Source of the DNA: Rhynchopus sp. YZ270_cl-10
Lineage: Eukaryota; Euglenozoa; Diplonemea; Diplonemida; Diplonemidae
Assembly (NCBI GenBank): GCA_964035575.1
Contig: OZ037879.1
Coordinates: forward strand, 868,001-932,000
Length of the DNA stretch: 64,000 bases
Reading direction: 5' to 3'
Positions 49,401-59,884 of the stretch are shown piece by piece. Position 1 is the first letter of the stretch. Each line of letters begins with the position of its first letter. The translations under genes were made by a program, and so were the position numbers. The notes under the pieces were generated by a model, which was given only the letters and a program-made list of their open reading frames with translations, was not told the DNA's origin and ran no database searches.

Positions 49401-51226
49401 GACTCATCGTCATCGTCTTCCTCATCTTCCTCAGAAGTACAGCCGCGTAAGCGCCACAAACCCGCTGCACCAGTTCTGGCTCAAGGCGCTGTCCAGCGCT
49501 AAGAGTTCCACATCAAAAAACTGAATCAAAAATCATCATAAAAAGAACCACCCCACCCTCTTCTCTTTGTACGTGAAAACGGGTTGTGAAATTCATGGTC
49601 TCATTTGGAGATAAAATAATATATTTTCGTGAATTTATACCAGTATTTCACTTACAGGTGGAAACAGCCCTCGGGGAAGCATTTTTCCCCTCGGGCTTCG
49701 CCCTCGGGAAAAAATGCTTCCCTCGGGCTGTTTCCACCTGTGCGTGAAATACTGGAAAATAAATTCACGATAATAATATATATTATTTGATAAATTGAGT
49801 GGCGTAGTTGCCTCGGTTGTGTTACCACAGTTTGTGCAATCTCCACTTTCTTTATGTGGAACTGAGGGGAGGGTGTAGGCATGAAGTTGTGTGTTGCAAC
49901 AACGGAAAAAAGGTTACTTTATTCTAAATTCTACGGTACACCACCAAATGACAATCTGACATAACCTTACCATTTACCCTAATTTGGAAAACCCCCCCTT
50001 TTTGACGACCTTTCTCTACAGACAACAACACGGATATCACAAAGCTCTTTGGTGAGGAAGCGGGTGAGTCGAAGGATGTTAAGGGGATTTGGGATCGTGC
50101 GGCGACGTGTGTGCATAAGCATATTTGGGAGAAGGTGGCGCACAACGTGGAGCTGGAGGAGGCAACATCGAAGCTGAACTCAAATTGGGTGCGTGTAGGT
50201 GAAGACGGAAAGAAGATTGCTGTCAAGACCCCCGAGATGCTTGCCACCGCCGCTGAGGTGTTCAAGAAGTACCGCGAGAGGCTGCGCACCGTATTCCACT
50301 ACTACGCTGAGGGTGAGGACATTGCGTGCAGAACCGACAAAGAGCTTGCCCTCGCAGGCCTCCGCACCAAAGACCTCTCTGGACTCACATCGCTCTCCGT
50401 CCTGCGCCTTCTAAGGGAGGCGAGGGTGATAAGCCGTACACACTTCTCGCTCAACCATATCGAAAAATGCATCGGGTTTTCGTCCTATTTCGATACAACC
50501 TCCGTCCGTGGGGTGCTTCTGAGAAATGGAGAGAGGATCATCAAGATTGATGAATTTTTGTCAATTCTTGTTGCCCTCGCGTGCATCAACAATGAACACC
50601 CAAATCGCAGTGTGGACGACCCGGCATTAGCAGAGGTACCTTCAGAAGAGGAGCAAAAGAGTTGTTCTCTTTTAACCGAAAACGGGAAAATCCGTAGTCA
50701 AAACCTTGAGGGGATCGTTGCTCGCATAGTCAAACGCTGTACCCCCGTTTGTGCACATGGTGAAAAGGCGCAGCTTGCACAGCAGTTCAAATCTACGTAC
50801 ATCTACACACCGTCTGTTCGAGCTGTCTTGGCACAGCATGATACCACAGTGCAGATGGTGTTCGACTCATACACCAGCGCAAAGGTTAGCAAAGTGGTGT
50901 TGGCAAAGAAGTTTCATGAATGTGTGTCTGATATGGAGTTGATAGGTGAAGGCAAAGGGATGGTGTGTGTGGCAGACGTCGATGCGGTGTTAGAGGCTGT
51001 GCTGTCGCGGGAGGAGCTCTACGCGAAGGTGAAGGGCACAGAGGCGGGGTTGCTGTATCATGAGTTTGGTGAGGCGCTGTGTGTCCTCTCGCATTATGTT
51101 GACAGCTCGCCGCTTGTCGCGCCAAGTGCGAAAATCTTATCCCTCATAAGCCAAAGCGTCGTCCCAGTCATATCTAAACGCCTTCGCAGTGGAAGCAAAG
51201 TGGATACCAATGGTGATAGTGAGTGA
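46448..51226 (+). CDS. 1,220-residue cytoskeleton-type protein with calponin-homology-like domain (2 exons)
   Basis: Exons 46448-48905 and 50022-51226 join within a Gly/Asp codon (G + AC) and keep the frame. The N-terminal ~300 residues are disordered, with Asn and Thr runs. About 335-470 is helical. 550-680 is coiled coil (LNETIEILRERLMEAQAEVQ). 685-805 resembles a calponin-homology fold: FLLGWLNRVIE, LSFNEGAL, LLNRLSPRHF, LKTLEEMGVHLVLPAAGLLE, FIGTLFVRF. CH domains bind actin, tubulin or partner proteins. The C-terminal ~400 residues are helical, with two FHYYAEGED / FDSYTSAK-type segments that recall EF-hand-like helices without a clear calcium loop. Role inferred as cytoskeletal or flagellar. 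The ATG at 46448 follows a pyrimidine-rich stretch. The 1.1-kb intron is filled by mobile elements. A match to a named family was not possible. Confidence 0.75.
49013..49603. mobile_element. Inverted-repeat element with its own 53-codon ORF, inside an intron
   Basis: Perfect 18-bp inverted ends TGAGACCATGAATTTCAC (49013-49030; complement at 49586-49603). Left subterminal region has four copies of AAATAAATTCACGCTCAG. The core carries a complete small ORF (49341-49502). No target duplication is obvious. It occupies half the intron of the CH-like gene. Its GTGAATTTAT ends resemble those of the hairpin at 49628-49769. Confidence 0.75.
49341..49502 (+). CDS. 53-residue basic/Ser-rich protein encoded in the inverted-repeat element
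   Basis: ATG at 49341, TAA at 49500. The product begins MRPQKRARAPVESESDTNTS, has a run of about 10 Ser and then PRKRHKPAAPVLAQGAVQR. The two basic clusters look like nuclear-localisation signals flanking an acidic/Ser core. GC content and codon use differ from the AT-rich element around it. It could be a captured host fragment or an element protein; a chance ORF is possible because it is short. Confidence 0.4.
   Translation: MRPQKRARAPVESESDTNTSDSSSSSSSSSSEVQPRKRHKPAAPVLAQGAVQR
49628..49769. repeat. 142-bp near-perfect hairpin in the same intron
   Basis: CGTGAATTTAT and CAGTATTTCAC at the left pair with GTGAAATACTGG and AAATTCACG at the right. Further in, GGTGGAAACAGCCCTCGGG pairs with its complement, and GAAGCATTTTT with AAAAATGCTTC. 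Very likely a small foldback transposon. Confidence 0.8.
49787..49849 (-). repeat. Poly-A-tailed repeat R2, inverted copy in an intron
   Basis: Reverse complement of GTGGAGATTGCACAAACTG, GTAACACAACCGAGGC and ACTACGCCACTCAA. The only R2/R3 copy found on the - strand. Confidence 0.6.
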
Positions 51227-51976
51227 AGAGGAGGAGGAGGAGGAAGAGGAGGAGGAGGAGGGGGGGAAAAAAGACAGTGGAGATTTGCACAAACTGTGGC
51301 AACACAACCGAGGCAAACTACACTACTCCAAACAAATTTATCAAAAAAAAAATATATTAATGTGTCGTGTTAGGGTGGGGCTTTGGGTGTTCTGGAGCTC
51401 GCCAAAAATGTGGAACCCTCTTTAGTTGGTGAGGGTCGGCAAAAAAAGAAAGGGTAGTAGGGAAATATAGGGTATTTTTTGCTTTCCAGTTTAATTTTAC
51501 CCATTGAAGGGGGGGAATGATGCCAAAAGTTCTTTTTCTTACTTCTTCTTTTGCTTTTAGTTCATTTTTTCTCCTTCTTTTAGTGGGGGGATACGTGGTG
51601 TGGTGCAAAGAAGTGTTTCCACACGACGCCCACATGCACATTTCCAAGGTACCGTTGCGGGTAAGTATTTTAGGACCGAACTACTATTGAGTATGTTAAG
51701 ACATACAATGGCGCCAGATGCCCCAGCATTAGTACAAAAAGGTCCATGCTTCTTGCCAACACGGTATTATTTTATTCGAAGGTGATCCACGCAGGGGGTA
51801 GGCGGTCATCTTACCCAGCCCGTTTTCTTTCAAACTTTCAAACTTTCAAAACCAACATTTTCAAATTGAAGTTTCCCCACTTCCCCATTTCTATTAACCC
51901 CCCCCATCCCCACCCCCATCCCACTCCACGCTCTCCTGCAGGATACTTAAGAAAAATAATAACAAAAGTGGTGACA
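51227..51976. other. Spacer and leader before the GH31 gene
   Basis: A GAG/GGA-rich tract (51224-51265), an R2 copy, then T-rich sequence. From about 51820 it is C- and T-rich up to the start codon. No other gene. Confidence 0.5.
51275..51352 (+). repeat. Poly-A-tailed repeat R2 copy
   Basis: AGTGGAGATTTGCACAAACT, GGCAACACAACCGAGGC, CTACACTACTCC, AACAAATTTATC and an A-run. Confidence 0.7.
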
Positions 51977-54900
51977 ATGTTGCGGGCTGCTGTTGTTGCG
52001 CTGTGCACAGGAAGTGCACTTGCGTCGCAGATGAAGTACGAGCTGTTCCCCTATGACAGTGTGGCCGAGGCAGACGCAGTGCACGTTGTTGGCAACGCAA
52101 GGTTCACTGTCCTGACAGACTCGCTGATTCGCATGGAGTACTCCAATGGGGCACACTTTGAGGACCGCCCGACGCTTGCTGTTGTCAACAGGAAGACCGC
52201 AGTGCCGAAGCACAGCGTTGCCCAGATCGGGCAGGGCATCGTCATCACGACGGAGCGCGTCAACCTCACGTACATCCCCGGCTCGGCTGGGTTCGACACT
52301 GCAAACCAGCTCACCGTCGTCGCCGTCGGCGACTCCACCTTCAAGACCTGGAACCACGGAGAGACCTCGTTCACTGATGATATGAACCTCCGTGGAACCT
52401 ACCGCACCCTCGACGGAAAGGGTGTCGTCCCTGTTGACTGCAAGAACTCAAAGCTCCTCCACTGTGAGTGGGGTCTGATGAGTCGCAACGGTTGGGCGCT
52501 CATCGATGACACCGGTGTGCCGGTGATGGACGACGACGACTGGTGGACGGACGAGTCTGGGAAGATGTTGAACAACTCGAACGACGAGGACATCTACCTC
52601 CTCGCGCACTCCCACCGCTACATGGACGCGCTCAAGGACTACACGTCTATCGGAGGCCACATCCCCATCTTCCCGAGAAGCAACCACGGCGCCTGGTTCA
52701 CACGCTGGCTCTACTACACCAGCAACGACGTCGTGCACGTCATCAACGAATACCAGAACAACGGCATGCCCCTCGACATCATGGTCCTCGACATGAACTG
52801 GCACAAGAAGAACGACTGGAGCGGCTACTCCTGGGACAAGCACCTCTTCCCATACCCGAAGGACTTCACCGACTTCGTGCACCGCCACGGCCTCAAGCTT
52901 GCGGCCAACCTGCACGACGCGACAGGCGTGGGCTCCTGGGAAGATAAGTACCCTGAGATGTGTGAGAAGCTTGGTCTCGACCCTTCCAAGCCACCAGGCC
53001 CGAAGGGCATCCCTTTCACACTCACAAACAAGTCGTATGTGAACGCGCTGGAGGACATCGTGCTGAAGACTATCGAGGACGACGGCATGGACTTCTGGTG
53101 GATCGACTGGCAGCAGGGTGAGAACGCAGCCGGCACAGGCCAGGACGGCGCACGCATGAAGATGAACCCTACCATCTGGACAGACAAGATGCGCTGCACG
53201 GACAGCATCCGCCGTTGTGCACAGGGAGGTGACTGCACCAACAAGCGTGGTGTCGTGCACGCACGCTGGGGTGGTCTTGGCAACCACAGGTACCAGCACG
53301 GCTTCAGCGGGGATGTGGCTGGGCTGCAGTGGGACAACCTTGCGTTCCAGAGCTACTTCTCTGCCACAGCCTCCAACGTGGGTTGGGGATGGTGGAGCCA
53401 CGACATCGAGGGGCCTGGCACGGACAACGAGATGTACGTGAGGTGGCTGCAGCTTGGCTGTGTCAGCGGGATCATGCGCAGCCACGACCGCGGGATGAGT
53501 GCTGGGGGGTGCCAGAAGTACCCCGACAACAACGACTGCCCACACGTCCGCCCTTACAACACACCGCTTCTGTTCAGGGACATCCATCGCGAGGCGCTTG
53601 TCATGCGCGTGGCCATGATCCCCTACCTCTACACGCAGACCAAGGCAGGCTACGATGTGGGCCTTGGCCTCACCCGGCCTATGTACTACTACTGGCCTGA
53701 GGAGGACATGGCGTACCCTGCAAGCTTCACCGACAACCTGGGCAAGGAGTCAACCACCCGCCAGTACATGTTCGGAGACTCGATCCTGGCGTCCCCTGTG
53801 ACTGTCGCATCGAACTGCGACTCCAGCATCGGCACACTTGACTCGCCCTGTGGTGTGACGTCGCAGGACCTCTGGGTGCCCCCTGGTGCGTGGGTGGAGA
53901 TGCACTCTGGTGTCGTCTACACAGGCCCCGCAACCATCCAGAAGACCTACAGTCTGTACGAAATCCCGATGTACGCCAAGGCAGGTGCTATCATCCCGAC
54001 CATCCCCGTGCGCACCGGCGACACCATCGGCCTCGCATCGCGTCAATACACAGAGCTTGAGTTCAGTGTATGCACATTATATACTAAAATTGAGGGTCAA
54101 TTATGATATTTGTTCGCGATAACACGTATACCTTTTTGTACATGTTATCGCAAACTGGGGGGGGGGAAAGTATTCGTGTTTATCGCGATTTGCCCAAAAA
54201 TTAAAGATCTTGGATCCAAAATAATTCACAAAAATAATAATGATACCACAACCAACCACAACAGGTGTACCCTGGGGCCAACAGCGGATCCTACGACGTC
54301 TACGAGGACGATGGTGAGACGTACGACTACCTGAAGGTGTGTTGACCATGTTTGTATTTTTGCATTTGAGACATTTTCAACCAAAACAAACTTTTCACAT
54401 TTTCATTCGGCTGCTCTTTTTCTTTACCCCATACATCAGCTCAATAAACACCAACCACATTTCATCACCATCTCAATCCCACACAGGGCCTCTCCTCGAC
54501 CATCTCCGCACACTACACCCGCTCTGGCGAGCTTCTTGCCTTCAACATCAACACCACCGGATCCTTCCCCGGACAGCCCACCGAGAGACGCTACACCATC
54601 AAGCTTGTCAACAGCGGCCCTGCCAACAGCGTGACGGTGATGGTTGGTGGTGGGCAGACAGTGCTTCCCTACAGCAGATGGGGTGGGGCGGGAACGTGGT
54701 CGTACCACGGAGGACAGATGGCGTTGGTCGTGGAGCTGGATGCTGTGGCTGTGGCGGATGCGGTGCAGGTGAAGATTGTGTCGCATGACGTCCCCGGGCT
54801 GACAGGGCTGCGTGGTGTGGTGTCGCGCTCTGTGCTGGCAAAGCGTACCCTCGATGAGACCCGCGAGACCCCAGGCCACGCCCAGCCCGACGCAGGTGGC

Positions 54901-55500
54901 TCGCCCCTCTCCGTGCTTGCAGAGCTCGGCCAGGCGCTCTCGTACCTCGCTGGCGGAGACGTCTCGATCTTCTCCGCCACCGTCGCGTCCGCACCAGAAT
55001 TCCTCAGAAACGCAACCTCAGAGTTGACTGCTCTCGCCAAAGACAAGGTATATTTTTTTAAAATTAGTTTTTCAAAAGTGACGAAAGGGTTTAGAATAAT
55101 CGAGGGGAAAAAAAATATGTTGCAGTGGTGTGTGTTGTTGCTGCAATCTTAGTGCTTCTCCCTAGGAGAAATTCTCCAATAATAGGTGTTTATTATTTTA
55201 GTATCGTTCTTTTTTTTGGGCGTGATTTTCCCCCTCATCAAAACAAAAAAAGATATAGTGGAGCACACTCTAGGGTGGCTACACTAATACAACCAAGTTT
55301 TCAAAAAAAGAGCACAAAGTAAAAACGACAACTTTCATTCAAACCTCCCTCCATGCGACAAAAAAAAAATCCCTTTCCCCCCTTATTTACTTATAATTTT
55401 GAAGTTAACTTTCTATTTTGAATTCATTTTTTCTTCTTCTTAACAGGGAATGTCCAGAGAGGGCTACGCACTCGACCTGATCACCAACGCAGGAAAGTAG
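51977..55500 (+). CDS. Glycoside hydrolase family 31 (alpha-glucosidase type), secreted (4 exons)
   Basis: Exons 51977-54067, 54265-54336, 54487-55047 and 55447-55500 join in frame to 925 residues. GH31 enzymes cleave terminal alpha-linked sugars by a retaining mechanism. A signal peptide is visible (MLRAAVVALCTGSALASQ). The catalytic domain has the nucleophile Asp377 in DFWWIDWQQGE and the likely acid/base Asp446 in HGFSGDVAGLQWDNL, then GWGWWSHDIEG. Exon 2 encodes VYPGANSGSYDVYEDDGETY, the typical GH31 beta-sandwich segment, which confirms the splicing. Exons 3-4 give a C-terminal beta-rich domain and a helical tail that GH31 enzymes often lack. Probably acts in a food vacuole or outside the cell; substrate not predictable. 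The ATG at 51977 is chosen because it starts the signal peptide; the frame is open further upstream. Confidence 0.93.
55257..55310 (+). repeat. Poly-A-tailed repeat R3 copy (in GH31 intron 3)
   Basis: AGTGGAGCACACTCTAGGG, TGGCTACACTAATACAACC, AAGTTTTCAAAA and an A-run. Confidence 0.65.
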
Positions 55501-55572
55501 GGTGTGCAAGGGGTGATTTTACACACCCCACCGTGGCATGAGGGGATTGCGTCCTTTGCCAGCTATTTGCTC

Positions 55573-55615
55573 TTCGCTGATGTGTTGTGTCTACACGGTG
55601 CATGCATCTGTTACC
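55573..55615 (+). ncRNA. R10 hairpin (R1 superfamily)
   Basis: GATG, TGTTGTGT, CT, ACACGGTGCATG, CATC, then a T-rich run. GTGT/ACAC and GATG/CATC pair. Lies 75 bp after the GH31 stop. Confidence 0.35.
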
Positions 55616-56159
55616 TTTTTTTTCTCTTTCGTTTTTTGCTCTTTTTTCCCCCTCCACTCTCCCCAACCCTCACGACGTAGCTCCAAAAAAAGCTCATATA
55701 ATACAACCAAAACGTTTCTATTTTCCTTTTTTACGGAGTTTGCAAAAAGAGGGAATGACCACTACAATTGACCCAATGCATTTTTTTTTAAAGGAGAGGA
55801 AAACAAAAAAAACGGGGGCAACAATATTGGAGTGTACCATTGGTAAGCAATGGTATTTCAATGATATAGGTTGAGTGACGACACCTCCCCCTTTTTTGCC
55901 AGTTGTGTGTGCACGTTTAGGAAAAGGCAACCTTCCTATTAAGCCATTTTTTCTTGGAGCTTCCAGGACCGTACATATGCTCCGTTCCCTAATAGGAATG
56001 GTAAATTTTTTTTCCTAAAAAAGCAAGACAAAACCAACGTTACTACAGTAAGATCTTTGCCAACGACCCACATCCCCTTATCAGGCTTCGCGCTAACTTT
56101 TGGAAAAAAATCTGAAAAATCGTGTTTCGGGACCAAAAAAACGCACCTCAAATAGGGTT

Positions 56160-57120
56160 ACGTCTGGGGGTAAAAAAACAGTGTTTTGTGGCATTTCCGA
56201 GCCAATCCCAGGCTGTGGTGGGGTATATTCGGAAAAAATGGACAAAATTTTAGTGACTTAAATTTTCACAAAATATGAACCCATACTCTTAAACAGGGGC
56301 ATTTTCAGGTCTGAAAACCCAACTTCAGATGAAATTGTGGTGTTTTGACTGGGAACAGGTAGCGCCGCAGGCGCACGGTACCTAACTTTTGTCTTTTTAT
56401 TTTTCCCTTTTCTCTGCTTTCTTTTGATTGCACGGGCCGATTGCTCTCCACGGTGGGGTCGCATGTGTGCGCAAAAACACTCTAAAGTACTCTTACTCTG
56501 AACGATGAGATTCCTCTGGTTTTAGTAAGGAAACCCCTGTCTCAAAAAGTGCTGAAAAAGTGCAATTTCCTGTGTCTTTCCCCCGCCCAAGAGCTCGTTT
56601 TGTTGCATTTCCTAACCAATCCCGGATTGTGGTGGGGGATATACGGAAAAATGGACAAAAATGCAGCGACTTAAAATTTGACAAACATGAGCCCATATTC
56701 GTAAACAAGGGTTATTTTCAGGTCTGAAAACCCAACGTGCTGAAGAAGCTATCGGTAATGTAGTGATGGCGGTGGGGTTTCAGTGACCACAGAGAAGAGT
56801 GAGAAAACCCAGGACGGTTATGGCCTCGGAGGGGGTGCCCCATGGCGTCCTACTCAATCTTTATCCGTGAGGGAGGGGATCATCCTCAGGGGGGATGTGG
56901 AGTCGTACTCAAAATAAAATGAACACTGTACATAAGTACATCGTGTTTAAACATAGAGGAGGAATGAACAGGTAGCGCCGCAGGCACACGGTACCCAACT
57001 TTTTTCTTTTTTTCTTTTCCCTTTTCTCTGCTTTCTTTTGATCGCGCGAGCCGATTGCTCTCCACGGTGGGGTCACATGTGTGCGTGAAAACACTCTAAA
57101 GTACCCTTACTATGAAATAT
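56160..57120 (-). repeat. Two diverged inverted copies of the 7.0-8.0 kb repeat unit
   Basis: Read on the - strand, markers GACCCCACCGTGGAGAGC (56446-56463, 57060-57077) precede GTACCGTGCGCCTGCGGCGC-type sequence (about 56370, 56975) and AAATGACCC / ATGGGTTCATATTTTGTG. The order is the same as at 7268-7890. No terminal inverted repeats were found here, so this is probably a decayed transposon of the same group. Confidence 0.7.
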
Positions 57121-57794
57121 GAGATTCTCTGGTTTTCTTAAGGAAACCCCGGTTTGCAAAAAAAAAACGCACCACAAAAATATCCAAAAATCCCGGGACA
57201 AAGGACAGAAGTTAGCGCAAAGCCTGCCCCTTATTATGTTTTTCTTTTTTTTTCGCAGAGTCAAAAAAATTCTAAAAGAAAAAGAAAAAGAAAAAATGGC
57301 CAAAGGCACACAACGATGCACGCCTCCATTCATCTTCTGGGACTAAAAAAAATAGTCCAATTTTATCGCAACTTTCGCCTACTTGCTACGGTGGGGTAAA
57401 ACCCTTCACTCACCACAGGAAAAAAAAAACACAATGAAAAGAAAATGCGAAAAAAAAGGAGTCAGGCCAGACAATTATCTCATCTCTGCCTCAACTCTTT
57501 TGAGGATGAGTGTGTGTGTGCTGCTCTGCAGTTGAAGGTACGAGAACCCTATCCCCCCCAATTTTTTTTATTTTTTTAGCGGGTAATCGATGCAAAATAA
57601 GAACTCAATTTGATTTTTTCTTTTTGTTCCCCCTCTCACCCTGATGGCTGGATCCAACTCCCCTCACCATTTTTTTTTTTTTCTCTTTTTTTTTTTTTTT
57701 TGAAATTGAATGATTTTTCCTGTTCCTGCTTTACAACATCCCTCGTGGTAACCGTGTGCATGTCAATGAAGTGCTCTCTCTTTCTCTCTCTCTG

Positions 57795-57895
57795 AGGGTT
57801 CGATAACCCCGCGGAGAACCAGGTGCCTGCGTCCTGCCGACGAACGGTGAGGCATTTTGTTTTTTGCACTTTCAACTTCTCTTTTTCGTTGATAT
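57795..57895 (+). repeat. R7 repeat, long copy
   Basis: GAGGGTTCGATAACCCCGC, GGAGAACCAGGTGCCTGCG, GACGAACGGTGAGGCATTT, GCACTTTCAACTTCTC and a T-run. Partner of 39601-39705. Confidence 0.6.
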
Positions 57896-58069
57896 GTTGA
57901 CCATCTAGCGGTGGCGGACATTTTTCAAATCAATCTTTTCCCCCCTCAAAAAGCAGACCCCCCACCCAGAGTGAAGACAATAATATTTATGAGAGAAACA
58001 AATAAGGTGAAAACACATCCTCACGTGTCTATTGTATTGTTGCAAAAGAAAAAAAAAGGTTTCAAAAAA

Positions 58070-58143
58070 AGTGGAGATTTGCACAAAAAAAACTGTGGCA
58101 ACACAATCCGAAGCAACTATACTACTCCAACAAATTATCAAAA
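58070..58143 (+). repeat. Poly-A-tailed repeat R2 copy
   Basis: AGTGGAGATTTGCACAAAA, CTGTGGCAACACAATCC, CTATACTACTCC, AACAAATTATCAAAA. An R1 hairpin follows within 25 bp. Confidence 0.65.
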
Positions 58144-58167
58144 TACACAACCCCCTCCTTATTAAGA

Positions 58168-58206
58168 GGTGGCTAAGCAACTGAGGCTTTGGTTCATCTG
58201 ACAAAC
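58168..58206 (+). ncRNA. R1 hairpin copy
   Basis: AGGTGGCTAAGC, AACTGAG, GCTTTG, GTTCATC, TGACAAAC. Five of the six inner pairs are kept. Confidence 0.45.
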
Positions 58207-58430
58207 TTTCCCTTATTATTTCGAGAGTTCATTCAGAAGAGAAAGGACAAGCTCGAGTATTTGAGATGGAGGGGGGTTATCTGACCCTTCTTCTACAAAT
58301 TTCTCCCAGCATGGTCCTTATTTTTTTTTTATGACACAACAACAAAAAGGAAAAGGAGGGGGAGTACATGGTATACCCTTCGATTTGCTTTACTGTTTGT
58401 GTTGTATTATTAATGTGTTCTTTTCTTCTC

Positions 58431-58560
58431 GGATGTAAACCACGAAAATGGATTGTAGGACTGCATGGTTGGGTGTCCACCGTATACAGCCGGTCATGTA
58501 CCAAGGTACACTGTTCACGAGAGGGTTTTTGTATTTCAACTCTACTTTCTCCTTCTTTAG
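58431..58560 (+). repeat. R6 repeat, complete copy
   Basis: GGATGTAAACCACGAAAATG, GTAGGACTGCATGG, ACAGCCGGTCATGTACC, GGTACACTGTTCACGAGAGG, TTGTATTTCAACTC. Matches 42308-42430. Confidence 0.7.
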
Positions 58561-58793
58561 CTGTGACACTAAAAATTTTTTGCTTCTTTTTGTTTGCTCT
58601 CAATTGGATTTCATGGAAGAAGAAAAAAAAACACTGCTTTCCCCGAGAGGGTTACAGTCTATAAATTAACAGAAAATTTTTCTTTGATTTTTTTTTTTCT
58701 CTCTCTTCCTTTCTTTCGGAAAGGTATACCCTCTTATCTTTTTGCAACAGGGATCTTCCCCCCTCCTTTTTTTTTTTGGGCGGTTTTTTCGAA

Positions 58794-58820
58794 GGCGACT
58801 AATCATACGAGAGAATTTTT
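58794..58820 (+). ncRNA. R1 hairpin, truncated copy
   Basis: AAGGCGACTAATCATACG, AGAGAA, then a long T-run. 5' half only. Confidence 0.3.
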
Positions 58821-58849
58821 TTTTTTTTTTTTTTTTTGTTTTCACTTCA

Positions 58850-58922
58850 GTGCCTGCGTCTGCGTCTGCGTCTGCGTCTGCCGGTGTACGGTGAGGCGTT
58901 TGTACTTTCAATTTCTCCTTTT
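58850..58922 (+). repeat. R7 repeat copy with CTGCGT expansion
   Basis: GTGCCTGCGTCTGCG with four CTGCGT units, then GTACGGTGAGGCGTTTGTAC and TTTCAATTTCTCC. The hexamer expansion is private to this copy. Confidence 0.5.
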
Positions 58923-59587
58923 TATTTTTTTGTGTTTCTTTAAAAGTGTCGACATCTACTGCGGGGGGTGTCGGCACTCCCAATTTTTACTTTTTTATTT
59001 TATTTTTTGCGAATTCTGTTTTTGGTTTCAGATTAAATTGTTGGCTGCTATCCCATAGTAGTCTAAAATCTAATATTTTTTTTATATTGGTCTCAGATTT
59101 TCTGCCCAACACAGGATACCAAAGATTACCCCCCTCCCTACTGTCTGTGCCTGTGTCCACCTTGTATCCTTTTAGTGTACTTTTAGTGTACTTTTAATGT
59201 ACGATGTGGTGATTTTTTTGCACTTTCAGCTTCCCCACCCCTTCCACCCCACACAACCCCATTCCTTTTCGATTCCCTTTCGTCAGGAAGCGATGTTGCA
59301 ATCATGGTGTGGTTCCCCCTTATCTAGGGAAGTTGCCCCGCTACGTTGCCTGCATTGCCAAATTCTATGCCCTCCTCTCCCCCTTTTTCTTTCCCTGCTT
59401 GTGATACCCGCGTCTACAAATTAGTGTGTTTTGCACCTTCAACTTCCCCTTTTCCATTTTTTTATTATCGTGCATTGATCGTGTCTGTGTTTTATCATTT
59501 GGAAAAAAAATTAGAATGAAAATAGTGGAGTATCTTATACAACACGTGAACATGGCGGGTTTTCGAGGATTTTTTTCCCAAAAAAAT

Positions 59588-59642
59588 AGTGGAGTTCATC
59601 CTCGGGTGTCTACACTAATACAACCAAGTTTTCAAAAAAAAA
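59588..59642 (+). repeat. Poly-A-tailed repeat R3 copy
   Basis: AGTGGAGTTCATCCTCGGG, TGTCTACACTAATACAACC, AAGTTTTCAAAA and an A-run. Nearly identical to the intron copy at 10193. Confidence 0.7.
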
Positions 59643-59845
59643 CCAAGGAAAAGAAAGTGGAGTAGATTCCTTCTGGAATGGCTTTATGGTGGTGAAACCC
59701 ATATCCAGGCATTTCAGAAGCATCTTCAAATCTTTCTTCTTGTGCATTGATCCAGAAGGCTGGCATAGTACAGTGGGTCAGTCGGAGGTGCCTGCATCAA
59801 CAACTACAGTTTTTTCTTGTAGCTCCGCGATAACGAATATGATAA

Positions 59846-59884
59846 GGTGACTAAGCACGAGAGGCTTAGGGTCATCTTATAAAC
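59846..59884 (+). ncRNA. R1 hairpin, well-preserved copy
   Basis: AAGGTGA, CTAAGC, ACGAGAG, GCTTAG, GG, TCATC, TTATAAAC. Full inner and outer stems. One or two differences from the 34921 copy. Confidence 0.55.

Noticed and set aside
52448-53587. 379-codon - strand frame inside the GH31 gene
   Set aside because: Shadow frame; the + strand shows the GH31 catalytic motifs and consistent splicing.
57795-57830. tRNA gene at GGTTCGATAACCC
   Set aside because: The T-arm-like piece stands alone; no acceptor stem, D-arm or anticodon arm could be laid out around it on either strand.
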